Positions 1-7,744 of a stretch of 64,000 bases of DNA are shown here, piece by piece. Source of the stretch: Oscillospiraceae bacterium (GTDB taxonomy: Bacteria; Bacillota; Clostridia; Oscillospirales; Acutalibacteraceae). Every line of letters begins with the position of its first letter. Within the stretch, counting starts at the first letter, position 1. Where the stretch lies: positions 829,750-893,749 of the forward strand of contig JAKVOA010000001.1 of NCBI GenBank assembly GCA_022483045.1. The letters are read 5' to 3'. Below the pieces are notes generated by a model. The model saw nothing but the letters and a program-made list of their open reading frames with translations. It was not told the DNA's origin and made no database searches. The position numbers and the translations under genes were made by a program.

Positions 1-1132
1 GGTAAGCGTGGCCACCTGTGCCTAGGTTGGGGCAGGGCAGCCCCTTTGTGCTCAGGACAGCACCGTCTGTGCCGCCGCGGATTGGCTCCTCAAACGGCGT
101 AAGGCCAAGTGCGCGGATAGCGGCGCGTGCGTTGTCAATCAGCTGCGGATAGGGCTTGACAAAAGGAAGCATATTTTGGTACTCGTCGGTGATCTTCAGG
201 TCGACGGTTCCTTTTCCGTATTTCTCATTTAAGGTCCTTACGATTTGGCGCAGCATGTCTTTGCGGATAGCGAAGTGCTCTTTTGAGTGGTCACGAATGA
301 TATAGGAAAGGTGCGCTTCTTCAGTGCAGCCGCTCATGCTGATAAGATGGAAAAAGCCCTCTCTGCCAGAGGTATGCGCAGGAATTTCCGCGGCGGGCAG
401 CATGCTGTTGGCTTCGATTGCGAGAAGGGAAGCATTATTCATCACATTCTTTGCGTCGCCGGGGTGTACATTAAAGCCGTGAAAAGTCAGTTCGGCGCCG
501 GCCGCATTGAAGTTTTCATAGGTGATTTCGCTCACTTCACCGCCATCTACAGTATAGGCGAGCTTTGCGCCAAATCCGGAAATATCAAAATGTGTTGCGC
601 CGCGGCCGACTTCTTCGTCCGGCGTAAAGGCGATGCACACCCGCCCATGCGGCAGGTTTTCCGCAGCCAGCCGCTCACAGGCGGTCAGAATTTCAGCGAT
701 GCCTGCCTTGTCGTCCGCACCGAGCAGAGTTGAGCCGTCAGAAGTAATCAGCGTTTTCCCTTTCATCTTTGCAAGGTCCGGAAATGCCGCCGGTGAAAGG
801 ATGCGTCCACTGCTGCCGAGTTTGATTTCGTCGCCGTCGTAGTCTTTGTGGATTTGCGGATGTATATTTTTGCCGCAGAAATCCGGCGCGGTATCCATGT
901 GGGAAATGAAGCCGATTGCCGGTGCGTCTTCACAGCCGGGTGTTGCGCTGAGTTCTCCGTAAACATAGCAGGTGTCTGTTACACGCACCTTCTGCAGGCC
1001 TAGTCCCTTCATTTCTGCTGCCAGCAGGTTTGCAAGGTCAAATTCTCTTGCCGCGGTTGGCACAGTGTCGGACAATTCGTCAGAGGTCGTGTAGATCTGT
1101 ACATATTTTAAAAGTCTTTGAGCTGCTTTCAC
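1..1132 (-). CDS. pepT: Peptidase T (tripeptide aminopeptidase), C-terminus cut by window edge
   Basis: Cytosolic zinc aminopeptidase of the M20 family that removes the N-terminal residue from tripeptides. I read it from a GTG start at 1132, preceded by AAAGGA, giving about 377 residues before the window ends; the family is about 410 long, so only the last few dozen residues are missing. Visible M20 motifs are SHMDT (first zinc His and Asp), GADDKAG (bridging Asp), DEEVGRG (catalytic Glu and ligand) and GGTDGA near the end. It has its own promoter and is divergent from the oligoendopeptidase gene, so the two peptidases probably form a peptide-use pair. The GTG start is chosen because the nearest ATG upstream is out of frame and runs into a stop. 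Confidence 0.93.
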   Translation of the reverse strand, partial: MKAAQRLLKYVQIYTTSDELSDTVPTAAREFDLANLLAAEMKGLGLQKVRVTDTCYVYGELSATPGCEDAPAIGFISHMDTAPDFCGKNIHPQIHKDYDGDEIKLGSSGRILSPAAFPDLAKMKGKTLITSDGSTLLGADDKAGIAEILTACERLAAENLPHGRVCIAFTPDEEVGRGATHFDISGFGAKLAYTVDGGEVSEITYENFNAAGAELTFHGFNVHPGDAKNVMNNASLLAIEANSMLPAAEIPAHTSGREGFFHLISMSGCTEEAHLSYIIRDHSKEHFAIRKDMLRQIVRTLNEKYGKGTVDLKITDEYQNMLPFVKPYPQLIDNARAAIRALGLTPFEEPIRGGTDGAVLSTKGLPCPNLGTGGHAY

Positions 1133-1177
1133 ATTGGTTCATCCTTTCCGCCATGCCTTTGCGGCAATAACAAAATT

Positions 1178-1206
1178 AGTATACGCTGTTTACAAAAAAG
1201 AAGCAA
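1178..1206 (-). promoter_or_regulatory. Sigma-A promoter for pepT
   Basis: On the minus strand, TTGCTT (1206-1201) and TATACT (1183-1178) are separated by 17 bases, about 45 bases before the pepT GTG. Confidence 0.7.
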
Positions 1207-1212
1207 GACAAT

Positions 1213-1241
1213 TTGATTTTTACACATTTTTGCAGTAAACT
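1213..1241 (+). promoter_or_regulatory. Sigma-A promoter for the M3 peptidase gene
   Basis: TTGATT (1213-1218), 17-base spacer, TAAACT (1236-1241). Its position argues against any translation start upstream of 1282. The pepT and M3 promoters lie back to back within about 65 bases. Confidence 0.65.
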
Positions 1242-1281
1242 AACCATGCTGTTTGAATTATTTGTACAAAGGAGTGTCACA

Positions 1282-2970
1282 ATGAAATTTTCCGAAATGC
1301 CCTATACACGTCCTAATTATTCTGCTTTGTTTCAGCAGATAGATGCAATGACAGCCCAGCTGTCAAGTGCTTCTGCCGAAAAGCAGCTGGAAATTTATCA
1401 TCAGATGGAAAAGCTGGAGTCTACCGTTGTCACGCAGGCGACAATTTGTGAGATTCGCAACAGTATCAATACCCGTGACCAGTTTTATGAAGCTGAGCAG
1501 GCCTACAATGATGAGCATTCCCCCATGCTTGATGAGCACATGCAGGCTTTTAAAAAAGCGCTGCTGCATTCTACACACCGAACAGAACTTAAAAAAGCGC
1601 TCGGCAGTATGCTGTTTCAAAAATTGGAAATGGAGCAAAAATCTTTTTCCCCCGAAATTGTTCCGCTGCTCCAGGAGGAAAACCACCTGGTTAATGCGTA
1701 TCAAAAACTTTATGCAAGCGCAGCTATTTCATTTGACGGCAAAACATGCACACTCTCCCAGTTAGGGCCGTACCTGCAAAATACCGATCGCTCTGTGCGC
1801 CGCAGCGCTGCAGAAGCTTATGGCGACTTTTTTGATGCGCATCGCGAAGAATTTGATACCCTTTATGATAAAATGGTCAAAAACCGTACTGAACAGGCAC
1901 ATAAACTCGGCTTTGCTAATTTTGAGGAGCTCTCTCTGCTGCGTCGAAATAGAATCGGCTACAGCATTGAAGATATCCGCAGCTTTCGCAAAGAAGTTGT
2001 GCGCGACTTGGTGCCAATTACGGTTGAAATTAAGAAGCGCCAGGCAAAACGAATTGAAATTCCGGATTTTTCTTTTTATGATAACGAATTAAAATTCAAG
2101 GACGGCAGTGCCGTGCCGCAGGGAACACCGAAAGAGATTATGCAGGCCGGCAAAAAGATGTATACGGAGCTTTCAGCCGAAACCGCAGAGTTTATTGACC
2201 AGATGTTCCGCATGGATTTGTTTGATGTGCTCGCGAAAAAAGGCAAAGCGCCGGGCGGCTACTGCACAGATCTGCCAGACTACCACTGCTCTTTTATTTT
2301 CTCAAACTTCAACGGCACTTCCGGAGACGTGGATGTGCTGACACACGAAGCAGGCCATGCGTTTGCCAGCTTTGTTGCACAGCGCACGGTGCCGCTGCTT
2401 GCCCTGCGTGATCCTTCCTATGAGACAGCAGAGACGCATTCCATGAGCATGGAGTTTTTGACTGCCCCGTGGCATTCGCTTTTCTTTGGTGACCAGACTG
2501 ATAAATATGAGTTGACCCATGCAGAAGATGCCCTAACTTTCATTCCGTATGGCTGCCTGGTCGATCATTTCCAGGAGGAAGTCTATCTGCATCCGGAAAT
2601 GACACCGGAGGAGCGCAATCAAACATGGCTTCGCCTGGAAAAGCTCTATCGTCCGTATGTCAATTTTGCAGACCTGCCGTTTTTCGCACGCGGTGCCGGC
2701 TGGCAGCGTCAGCTTCATATCTACATGGATCCTTTCTACTATATTGATTACTGCTTGGCACAGACAATGTCCCTGCAGTTTTTCAATGCCTCTAACTATG
2801 ACCGCAAAGATACGTGGAAACGCTATATAAAATTTGTAAAACAGGGCGGCACGGCTTCTTTTGTCGACCTTGCACATTCGGTTGGGTTTCGGTCCCCGCT
2901 GGATAAAGGATGTGTCTACAGCGTGTGCCAAGAGACTGCAAAGTGGCTGGAAGTACACGCCGTTCAGTAA
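1282..2970 (+). CDS. M3 family oligoendopeptidase (PepF/Pz-peptidase type)
   Basis: Cytosolic zinc metallopeptidase that cleaves short peptides internally. The start at 1282 follows AAAGGAG with 7-base spacing and gives 562 residues, normal for M3B enzymes; an upstream in-frame start at 1213 falls inside the promoter. The zinc motif HEAGH is at residues 355-359 and the downstream Glu ligand lies in the YETAETHSMSMEF stretch. The N-terminal third is the helical half of the M3 fold. It is divergent from pepT and followed after 54 bases by a small gene that probably shares its transcript. Family assignment is firm; the exact substrate range cannot be read from sequence. Confidence 0.93.
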   Translation: MKFSEMPYTRPNYSALFQQIDAMTAQLSSASAEKQLEIYHQMEKLESTVVTQATICEIRNSINTRDQFYEAEQAYNDEHSPMLDEHMQAFKKALLHSTHRTELKKALGSMLFQKLEMEQKSFSPEIVPLLQEENHLVNAYQKLYASAAISFDGKTCTLSQLGPYLQNTDRSVRRSAAEAYGDFFDAHREEFDTLYDKMVKNRTEQAHKLGFANFEELSLLRRNRIGYSIEDIRSFRKEVVRDLVPITVEIKKRQAKRIEIPDFSFYDNELKFKDGSAVPQGTPKEIMQAGKKMYTELSAETAEFIDQMFRMDLFDVLAKKGKAPGGYCTDLPDYHCSFIFSNFNGTSGDVDVLTHEAGHAFASFVAQRTVPLLALRDPSYETAETHSMSMEFLTAPWHSLFFGDQTDKYELTHAEDALTFIPYGCLVDHFQEEVYLHPEMTPEERNQTWLRLEKLYRPYVNFADLPFFARGAGWQRQLHIYMDPFYYIDYCLAQTMSLQFFNASNYDRKDTWKRYIKFVKQGGTASFVDLAHSVGFRSPLDKGCVYSVCQETAKWLEVHAVQ

Positions 2971-3024
2971 TTTCCAATTATAAAACAGCAGGAAACGGAA
3001 CACACTAGCCCTGAGGTGGTTTCC

Positions 3025-3213
3025 ATGATGGACAGTATCTATTTTCAGCCAGGGTATCCGTTTCGCTACGACCGCTTTTTTAATGCCGAGCCTGACTTGC
3101 AGGAGAGATTCCTTTCTTTGCCGGAAGACGCCCAGCAGGCCATTTTAAGCCGTGGCATTGATTCTGCTGAGGACTTGCAGCGTGCCCTTCATGAATATCA
3201 ACTTAAAGACTAA
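3025..3213 (+). CDS. Small hypothetical protein, 62 aa
   Basis: Short cytosolic protein with no family I recognise. The start at the first ATG of an ATGATG pair follows GAGGTGG (3013-3019). The N-terminal part is aromatic-rich (YFQPGYPFRYDRFF), followed by a likely helical segment containing PEDAQQAIL and SAEDLQRAL, which resembles a small three-helix or UBA-like fold. It lies 54 bases after the M3 peptidase and directly before a strong terminator, so it is probably the last gene of that transcript. Good ribosome binding site and position support it as real; the function is unknown. Confidence 0.7.
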   Translation: MMDSIYFQPGYPFRYDRFFNAEPDLQERFLSLPEDAQQAILSRGIDSAEDLQRALHEYQLKD

Positions 3214-3241
3214 AAAAGCGGGGCATATTGCCCCGCTTTTT
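3212..3241 (+). terminator. Rho-independent terminator after the M3 peptidase unit
   Basis: Stem GCGGGGCA / TGCCCCGC (3218-3225 with 3229-3236), three-base loop, flanked by A6 and followed by T5. Confidence 0.9.
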
Positions 3242-3316
3242 GCATACTTTCTCTAAAAAAGAGAAAGCAAAGCCAGAAAAGAAACAGAAGTGTAACTTTG
3301 CAGTAGCCTGCATTAC

Positions 3317-3345
3317 TTGATTACAGTTATTTGCTGTGCTATAAT
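3317..3345 (+). promoter_or_regulatory. Sigma-A promoter for the PASTA pseudokinase gene
   Basis: TTGATT (3317-3322), 17-base spacer, TATAAT (3340-3345). The resulting leader is about 200 bases long, unusually long for this window. The 338-base gap 3214-3551 otherwise holds only the terminator and a doubtful overlapping reading frame. Confidence 0.75.
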
Positions 3346-3551
3346 TGAAACAATTATTATGGAATTTAGTGAAAATACAAAAAAATTGTTGAATAATATA
3401 GCCAAACAAATGAAATGTGCAGCGCTCAAAATGATAGAGAGCTTTCCTTGCGGTGCGGCAGGAGCTGTCAGCGTCTTTCCGAAAGGAAAAGGCTGTGCAG
3501 ACCCTGCCACTGATTTTGTATGGCAATTCAAAACGAAGGAGCAGGCACCCT

Positions 3552-5372
3552 ATGACAGGTTATGAACATCTGTGTGTGAACTGCATGGCTGAGACAGAGG
3601 GGCAGGAAAAGTGCCCGCACTGCGGCTTTTCACAGAAAGAACCACAGCGAAAGGACGCCCTGCCTTACCGCACTGTCCTGCAGGAGCGGTATATGGTTGG
3701 CCGCGCGAAAAAACAGGATCCCGAGGGATTCACCTATATCGCCTTTGATATGCAGCAGCTCTGCATGGTGCAGATACGTGAATTTTTCCCCCGCGAAATC
3801 TGCGTCCGTATTGTGGACAGTACGGATATTGCAGTTGTTGCCGGCAATGAAACGGCGTTTGATGAGTACCTCAATGATTTTATCAGTTACCAGGAATCAA
3901 TTGAAAAGTTTACTGACCAGCCTGCGCTGCTGGCAGTAGAAGACCTTTTTGAAGAGAATTACACTGCCTATTCGGTTTCACCGTGGGAAGAGGCAATCAC
4001 GCTGCGCTATTTTGTCGAGCGCAGCGGCGGTTCCCTTTCCTGGAATGCCGCGTGGAAGCTGTTTATGCCGGTGATCAATGCCGTTTCCGCTTTGTATGCT
4101 GCCGGAGTGGGGCATTACGGTATTTCGCCTGACACCCTCTTTATTATGCAGAATGGCAGCATGAAACTCGGCGGATTTTGTTCGCCTACGGTCCGAATGG
4201 CCGCAGGCGGGCTTCCCGGCTGCCTGAAATCCGGCTGTGCCGCTGAAGAACAGTACAATAAAGAAGGAAAAGTCGGGGAGTACACCGATGTATACGGTAT
4301 GGCGGCAACTCTGTTTTATGCACTGACCGGCGTCCTGCCCAAAGATGCACGCAAGCGCTGCAAAGACCCACGCTTATTGCTGCCTGCCAGTACGCTGCGC
4401 AGTATACCGCCGCATGTTGTCACTGCGCTGGCAAATGCGCTGCAGGTTGTGCCTGACAACCGCACACCAACCCTAGAGCGCTTCCGTGCCGAGCTTTCTG
4501 CGGCGCCCACAGCTACGGCTTCACTGGAAGAAACCCAGAGCCTGCGCCGCATCCCCAGCCCGTACGATGACTCATCTGACCGCGCAGCGCGTGCGCGCCG
4601 TCAGCAGGAAAAAGAAAAAGAGGATGAGCACAAGTCTATTCCCAAATTTGTGAGTGTCATTTTGATTCTCGTTGCTGTTTTGGTCTGTGTCACCATCGGT
4701 GTAGTAGCCTATCTTTCCAATCATAATATCCTGGGGAATATGCAGACGGCCTCTGCAACCGCATCGGTAAGCACCTCTGCAGTTACTTCTACCGCACAGA
4801 AAACTTCGTCAGTGACTTCTGTTTCCAAACAGTCGTCGGCTTCTTCAGCAGCATCGCTGCCGGACGGACAAATTGAAGTACCGAATCTGATTGGTAAGAA
4901 TTTTTCTAATCTGAGCAAAAATTCAAATTATCAAGTGGTAGAGACTCGCAAGGAATTCAGCGATACTGTAGAAGAGGGCTGCATTATTTCCCAGACACCC
5001 AAATATGGTTCTGGTACCATGGTAAAAGGTGCAGCAATTTCCGTTACGGTCAGCCAGGGCAAAGCGCTGCGTGTGCTGCCAAAGATTGCCGGTCTGACTT
5101 ACAGTGAAGCAAAGAGCAAAGTAGAGTCGGCGGGCTTAATTCCGAAAAACCGCACGCTACAATTCAGCGATTCGGTTTCTAAGGGAGTGGTTATCGGCTA
5201 TGGCGATGGCTTGACAGCCGGCAGTCAGCTGAATTATCAGTACCCTGTAACGATTCTTGTCAGCGCTGGCGCGGAAGAAAGCAGCAGTACAGACTCGACT
5301 TCCGGTGACAATACAACGGGGGATACTACCGGCAATACAGACAGCACGACAGATAGCAGTACAACAGGTTGA
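3552..5372 (+). CDS. Zinc-ribbon / pseudokinase / PASTA membrane protein
   Basis: Type II-like membrane protein of 606 residues starting at ATG 3552 after AAGGAG (3536-3541). In order: an N-terminal zinc ribbon (CVNC and CPHC, residues about 8-25), a Ser/Thr-kinase-like domain (about 40-310), a charged linker, one membrane helix (about 366-388), a Ser/Thr-rich stretch, two PASTA repeats (about 440-576) and a Ser/Thr/Gly-rich tail. The kinase fold is recognisable but the catalytic residues are lost: the VAIK lysine is Arg76, HRD is HYG (188-190), the following Asn is Thr, and DFG reads GGF (207-209). PASTA domains bind muropeptides or lipid II in PrkC/PknB kinases, so a wall-sensing or scaffold role is inferred. 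Single gene with its own promoter and terminator. Confidence 0.85.
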   Translation: MTGYEHLCVNCMAETEGQEKCPHCGFSQKEPQRKDALPYRTVLQERYMVGRAKKQDPEGFTYIAFDMQQLCMVQIREFFPREICVRIVDSTDIAVVAGNETAFDEYLNDFISYQESIEKFTDQPALLAVEDLFEENYTAYSVSPWEEAITLRYFVERSGGSLSWNAAWKLFMPVINAVSALYAAGVGHYGISPDTLFIMQNGSMKLGGFCSPTVRMAAGGLPGCLKSGCAAEEQYNKEGKVGEYTDVYGMAATLFYALTGVLPKDARKRCKDPRLLLPASTLRSIPPHVVTALANALQVVPDNRTPTLERFRAELSAAPTATASLEETQSLRRIPSPYDDSSDRAARARRQQEKEKEDEHKSIPKFVSVILILVAVLVCVTIGVVAYLSNHNILGNMQTASATASVSTSAVTSTAQKTSSVTSVSKQSSASSAASLPDGQIEVPNLIGKNFSNLSKNSNYQVVETRKEFSDTVEEGCIISQTPKYGSGTMVKGAAISVTVSQGKALRVLPKIAGLTYSEAKSKVESAGLIPKNRTLQFSDSVSKGVVIGYGDGLTAGSQLNYQYPVTILVSAGAEESSSTDSTSGDNTTGDTTGNTDSTTDSSTTG

Positions 5373-5377
5373 TTTTC

Positions 5378-5405
5378 AGCAGGCTCGCAGAGAGCCTGCT
5401 TTTTT
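5378..5405 (+). terminator. Terminator after the pseudokinase gene
   Basis: Nine-base perfect stem AGCAGGCTC / GAGCCTGCT with a five-base loop, then T6. Confidence 0.9.
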
Positions 5406-5411
5406 GTACAG

Positions 5412-5462
5412 AAAATAAAAAAGCAGGCCGGCAAACAGCTTTTCACTGTCTGCTGGCCTGCT
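5412..5462 (-). terminator. Terminator of the rpsF-ssb-rpsR operon
   Basis: Minus-strand stem of 17 pairs including two G-U (5462-5446 with 5438-5422), then T6 A T4. Confidence 0.9.
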
Positions 5463-5475
5463 GATTTACGCTTTA

Positions 5476-5718
5476 TTAGTCACTGCTGAAAGGCAGCAGT
5501 GCAAGATGCCGTGCACGCTTAATTGCAATGGTCAGCTCACGCTGGTGGCGGGCACAAGTGCCGGTTACACGGCGGGGCAGAATCTTTGCGCGCTCTGAAA
5601 TGAAGCGGCGCAGCTTTGCAACATCCTTATAATCAATATGATCCACTTTGTCAACACAGAAACTGCAAACTTTGCGGCGGCCCTTGCGTCCACCGCGACG
5701 ATTATCTCTGTCAGCCAT
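5476..5718 (-). CDS. rpsR: 30S ribosomal protein S18
   Basis: Small-subunit protein that pairs with S6 on the platform of the 30S subunit. 80 residues, the normal length, with the conserved [22 protein letters not shown] core. The zinc-type cysteines are present: CSFC near residue 18, plus CARHQ. The start has a near-perfect AAGGAGG ahead of it. Last gene of rpsF-ssb-rpsR, the standard bacterial arrangement. Confidence 0.98.
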   Translation of the reverse strand: MADRDNRRGGRKGRRKVCSFCVDKVDHIDYKDVAKLRRFISERAKILPRRVTGTCARHQRELTIAIKRARHLALLPFSSD

Positions 5719-5767
5719 AATTACTGGAACCTCCTTTTAGAAAAATACAAGTCAATTTACTCAAACC

Positions 5768-6277
5768 TTAAAACGGCAGATCGTCGTCGTCAGGCAGAGA
5801 CTGAAAGTCGCCGGTGTCGCCACTGGAGTAAGCCGGGGCGGCGGGGGCGGCTGCTGCGGGCGCAGCAGAAGGGGCAGGCTGCTGATAGCTGTCTTTTGCG
5901 GGTGCCGGTGCGCTGCTGTAAGAAGAATCGCCACCATAAGAGCCGGTACCGGATTCGCGCTTGCTTCCGCAGAATTGGGCATTGTCTGCTACCACTTCAT
6001 AGCGGGTGCGCTTATTTCCGTCGCGGTCGGTGTAGTTGTCCACACGCAGGGAACCCTGAATGGCAATCATCGAGCCCTTTGTGAAATAGCGGCAGATAAA
6101 CTCTGCAGTCTGTCTCCACGCGGTGACATCGATAAAGTCAGTCTGCTTTTCTGCGCCGGCTCGTGAAAAGCTGCGGTCAACCGCAATGCGAATTGAGGTA
6201 ACAGCGATATCGTTGGGAGTGTGGCGCAGCTCTGGGTCAGCTACCAGTCGACCCATTAAAACAACAACATTCAGCAT
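5768..6277 (-). CDS. ssb: Single-stranded DNA-binding protein
   Basis: Coats single-stranded DNA in replication, recombination and repair. 169 residues: an OB fold (about 1-105, starting MLNVVVLMGRLVADPELR), a flexible Ala/Pro/Gly/Ser-rich linker, and the acidic tip DDDDLPF that docks partner proteins. Located between rpsF and rpsR as in most Firmicutes and read from the same promoter. AGAAGGG upstream fits the ATG start. Confidence 0.98.
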   Translation of the reverse strand: MLNVVVLMGRLVADPELRHTPNDIAVTSIRIAVDRSFSRAGAEKQTDFIDVTAWRQTAEFICRYFTKGSMIAIQGSLRVDNYTDRDGNKRTRYEVVADNAQFCGSKRESGTGSYGGDSSYSSAPAPAKDSYQQPAPSAAPAAAAPAAPAYSSGDTGDFQSLPDDDDLPF

Positions 6278-6306
6278 TTAAAACATATCCCTTCTCTGCA
6301 GCGGCA

Positions 6307-6603
6307 TCAGGCTTCTTTGCGGATAATCAGGGAACGCAGCACGCCGTCCGTAATCTTATAGATACGGTCCAGTTCAGCTGTGAAAGCCGGTGCGCTGGTG
6401 AAGTTGATCAGCACATAATAGCCCTCTGTTTCCTTGTTGATTTCATAAGCAAGTCTGCGCTTGCCCCATTCATCAACTCCGTCGACCGTGCCGTTGGCAG
6501 CAATCAGATCTTTGAATTTTTCAACAAGGGCAGCGGTGTGCTGCTCATCCAGTTTGCTGGAGAGAACAAATACGGTCTCATAGGCATTTTGATTTTTTTC
6601 CAT
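6307..6603 (-). CDS. rpsF: 30S ribosomal protein S6
   Basis: Platform protein of the 30S subunit, partner of S18. 98 residues, with the S6 signatures YETVFVLSSKL at the start and WGKRRLAYEINK in the middle. First gene of the operon, with AAGGAGGTG upstream. The leader carries a two-stem structure that may bind the S6:S18 dimer (see 6626-6670). Confidence 0.98.
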   Translation of the reverse strand: MEKNQNAYETVFVLSSKLDEQHTAALVEKFKDLIAANGTVDGVDEWGKRRLAYEINKETEGYYVLINFTSAPAFTAELDRIYKITDGVLRSLIIRKEA

Positions 6604-6625
6604 TGATAAGCACCTCCTTTTGGAC

Positions 6626-6670
6626 TTATGGCCCCGGGATCTGCCCGGAGCAAGGATGTGTCAGCCATAA
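6626..6670 (-). promoter_or_regulatory. Possible S6:S18-binding leader structure
   Basis: In the rpsF 5' leader, TTATGGC pairs with GCCATAA (7 bp closing stem), followed by a 5'-side bulge of about 13 nt and an inner hairpin CTCCGGG/CCCGGGG with loop CAGAT. Many bacterial rpsF operons have a leader motif that binds the S6:S18 dimer for feedback control. The overall shape and position fit; I cannot confirm the conserved bulge bases. Confidence 0.45.
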
Positions 6671-6686
6671 ACAGACTAACAAAACT

Positions 6687-6715
6687 AGTATATCAAAAAA
6701 GATTTGTCTCGTCAA
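6687..6715 (-). promoter_or_regulatory. Sigma-A promoter of the rpsF operon
   Basis: Minus strand TTGACG (6715-6710), 17 bases, TATACT (6692-6687). The -35 box lies in the loop of the galU terminator. Confidence 0.85.
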
Positions 6716-6743
6716 GCAATTCTGCTGTGAAACAAATCTTTTT
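6695..6743 (-). terminator. AT-rich inverted repeat, probable galU terminator
   Basis: Minus-strand arms AAAAAGATTTGT (6743-6732) and ACAAATCTTTTTT (6707-6695), 12 perfect pairs around a 24-base loop, ending in T6. It overlaps the rpsF promoter. Confidence 0.6.
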
Positions 6744-6780
6744 CTGCTAATCTGACTTATGAAATTTTTTATGAATTCCC

Positions 6781-7665
6781 TTACAGGGTTTTTGACAGTT
6801 CTTTCAGATAAGCGCGGAAGTCCTGTCCAATTTCTGGGTGCTGCAGACCAACCTCGACCTGTGCTTTTAAGATACCAAGTTTGTTGCCCATGTCGTAGCG
6901 CTTTCCGGTAAAATCAACGGCAATCATACCTGTCGTGCGCGCCAAAGTGCGCATGGCGTCGGTCAGCTGAATTTCCCCGCCGGCTCCAGGAGGCGTTTGG
7001 TCAATGATGTCAAAAATCTCTGGCGGCAGCACACAGCGTCCTAAAATGGAGTATAGGCTCATTACTTTGTCAGGTGTTGGTTTTTCAATCATATCCGTGC
7101 AGGAAAAAAAGTTGTCGTGCAGCGGCTCTACCTTTATAGAAGAGTACTTTGAAATATCATCAGGCGATACTTTTTTAACGCCCAGCACGCCTTTTCCATA
7201 TTCTTCATACGCGCGGATTAGCTGCCCGCAGGCCGGGTCTTTTCCAATAATTACATCGTCACCGTACAGAACAGCGAAAGGCTCGTTGCCGACAAAAGAG
7301 CGGGCACGGCTGATGGCATGACCCAGACCTTTTGTTTCTTTTTGGCGGACGAAGTAAAAGTTTGCAAGATGCGCAATATCGGTCACCTGTTTCAGGATAG
7401 CTTCTTTCTGCGGACCGCCGTTTTTTAGTTTGGCTTCCAGTTCAGGCACGCGGTCAAAGTGGTCCTCAATCAGGCCTTTGCCACGGTTTGTGACAATGAG
7501 GATATCGGTGATGCCAGCACGCACCGCTTCCTCTACAATATACTGGATTGCAGGCTTATCTACAATCGGAAACATTTCTTTCGGCATACTTTTGGTAGCA
7601 GGAAGCACACGCGTTCCAAGACCGGCTGCAGGGATAACAGCTTTGGTAATTTTCTTTTGTTTCAC
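6781..7665 (-). CDS. galU: UTP-glucose-1-phosphate uridylyltransferase
   Basis: Makes UDP-glucose from UTP and glucose-1-phosphate for surface polysaccharide and glycolipid synthesis. 294 residues from a GTG start at 7665, chosen because GGAG sits nine bases ahead and the family start (KKITKAVIPAAGLGTR) follows at once; an upstream in-frame ATG at 7707 would add an atypical hydrophobic extension. The nucleotide-binding loop PAAGLGTRVLPATKSMPKE, the YGDD metal site and GGEIQLTD are present. Monocistronic, with the rpsF promoter overlapping its terminator. Confidence 0.95.
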   Translation of the reverse strand: MKQKKITKAVIPAAGLGTRVLPATKSMPKEMFPIVDKPAIQYIVEEAVRAGITDILIVTNRGKGLIEDHFDRVPELEAKLKNGGPQKEAILKQVTDIAHLANFYFVRQKETKGLGHAISRARSFVGNEPFAVLYGDDVIIGKDPACGQLIRAYEEYGKGVLGVKKVSPDDISKYSSIKVEPLHDNFFSCTDMIEKPTPDKVMSLYSILGRCVLPPEIFDIIDQTPPGAGGEIQLTDAMRTLARTTGMIAVDFTGKRYDMGNKLGILKAQVEVGLQHPEIGQDFRAYLKELSKTL

Positions 7666-7744
7666 TTCAATACACTCCAATATATAAAATATAAAAATGG
7701 AAATCATATTTCAGCGCCCTTCAAAAGGGCGGGGAAAGCATAGC

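Noticed and set aside
3359-3565. 68-codon frame overlapping the start of the pseudokinase gene
   Set aside because: Starts 14 bases from the -10 box with no ribosome site; the better start with AAGGAG is that of the pseudokinase gene.
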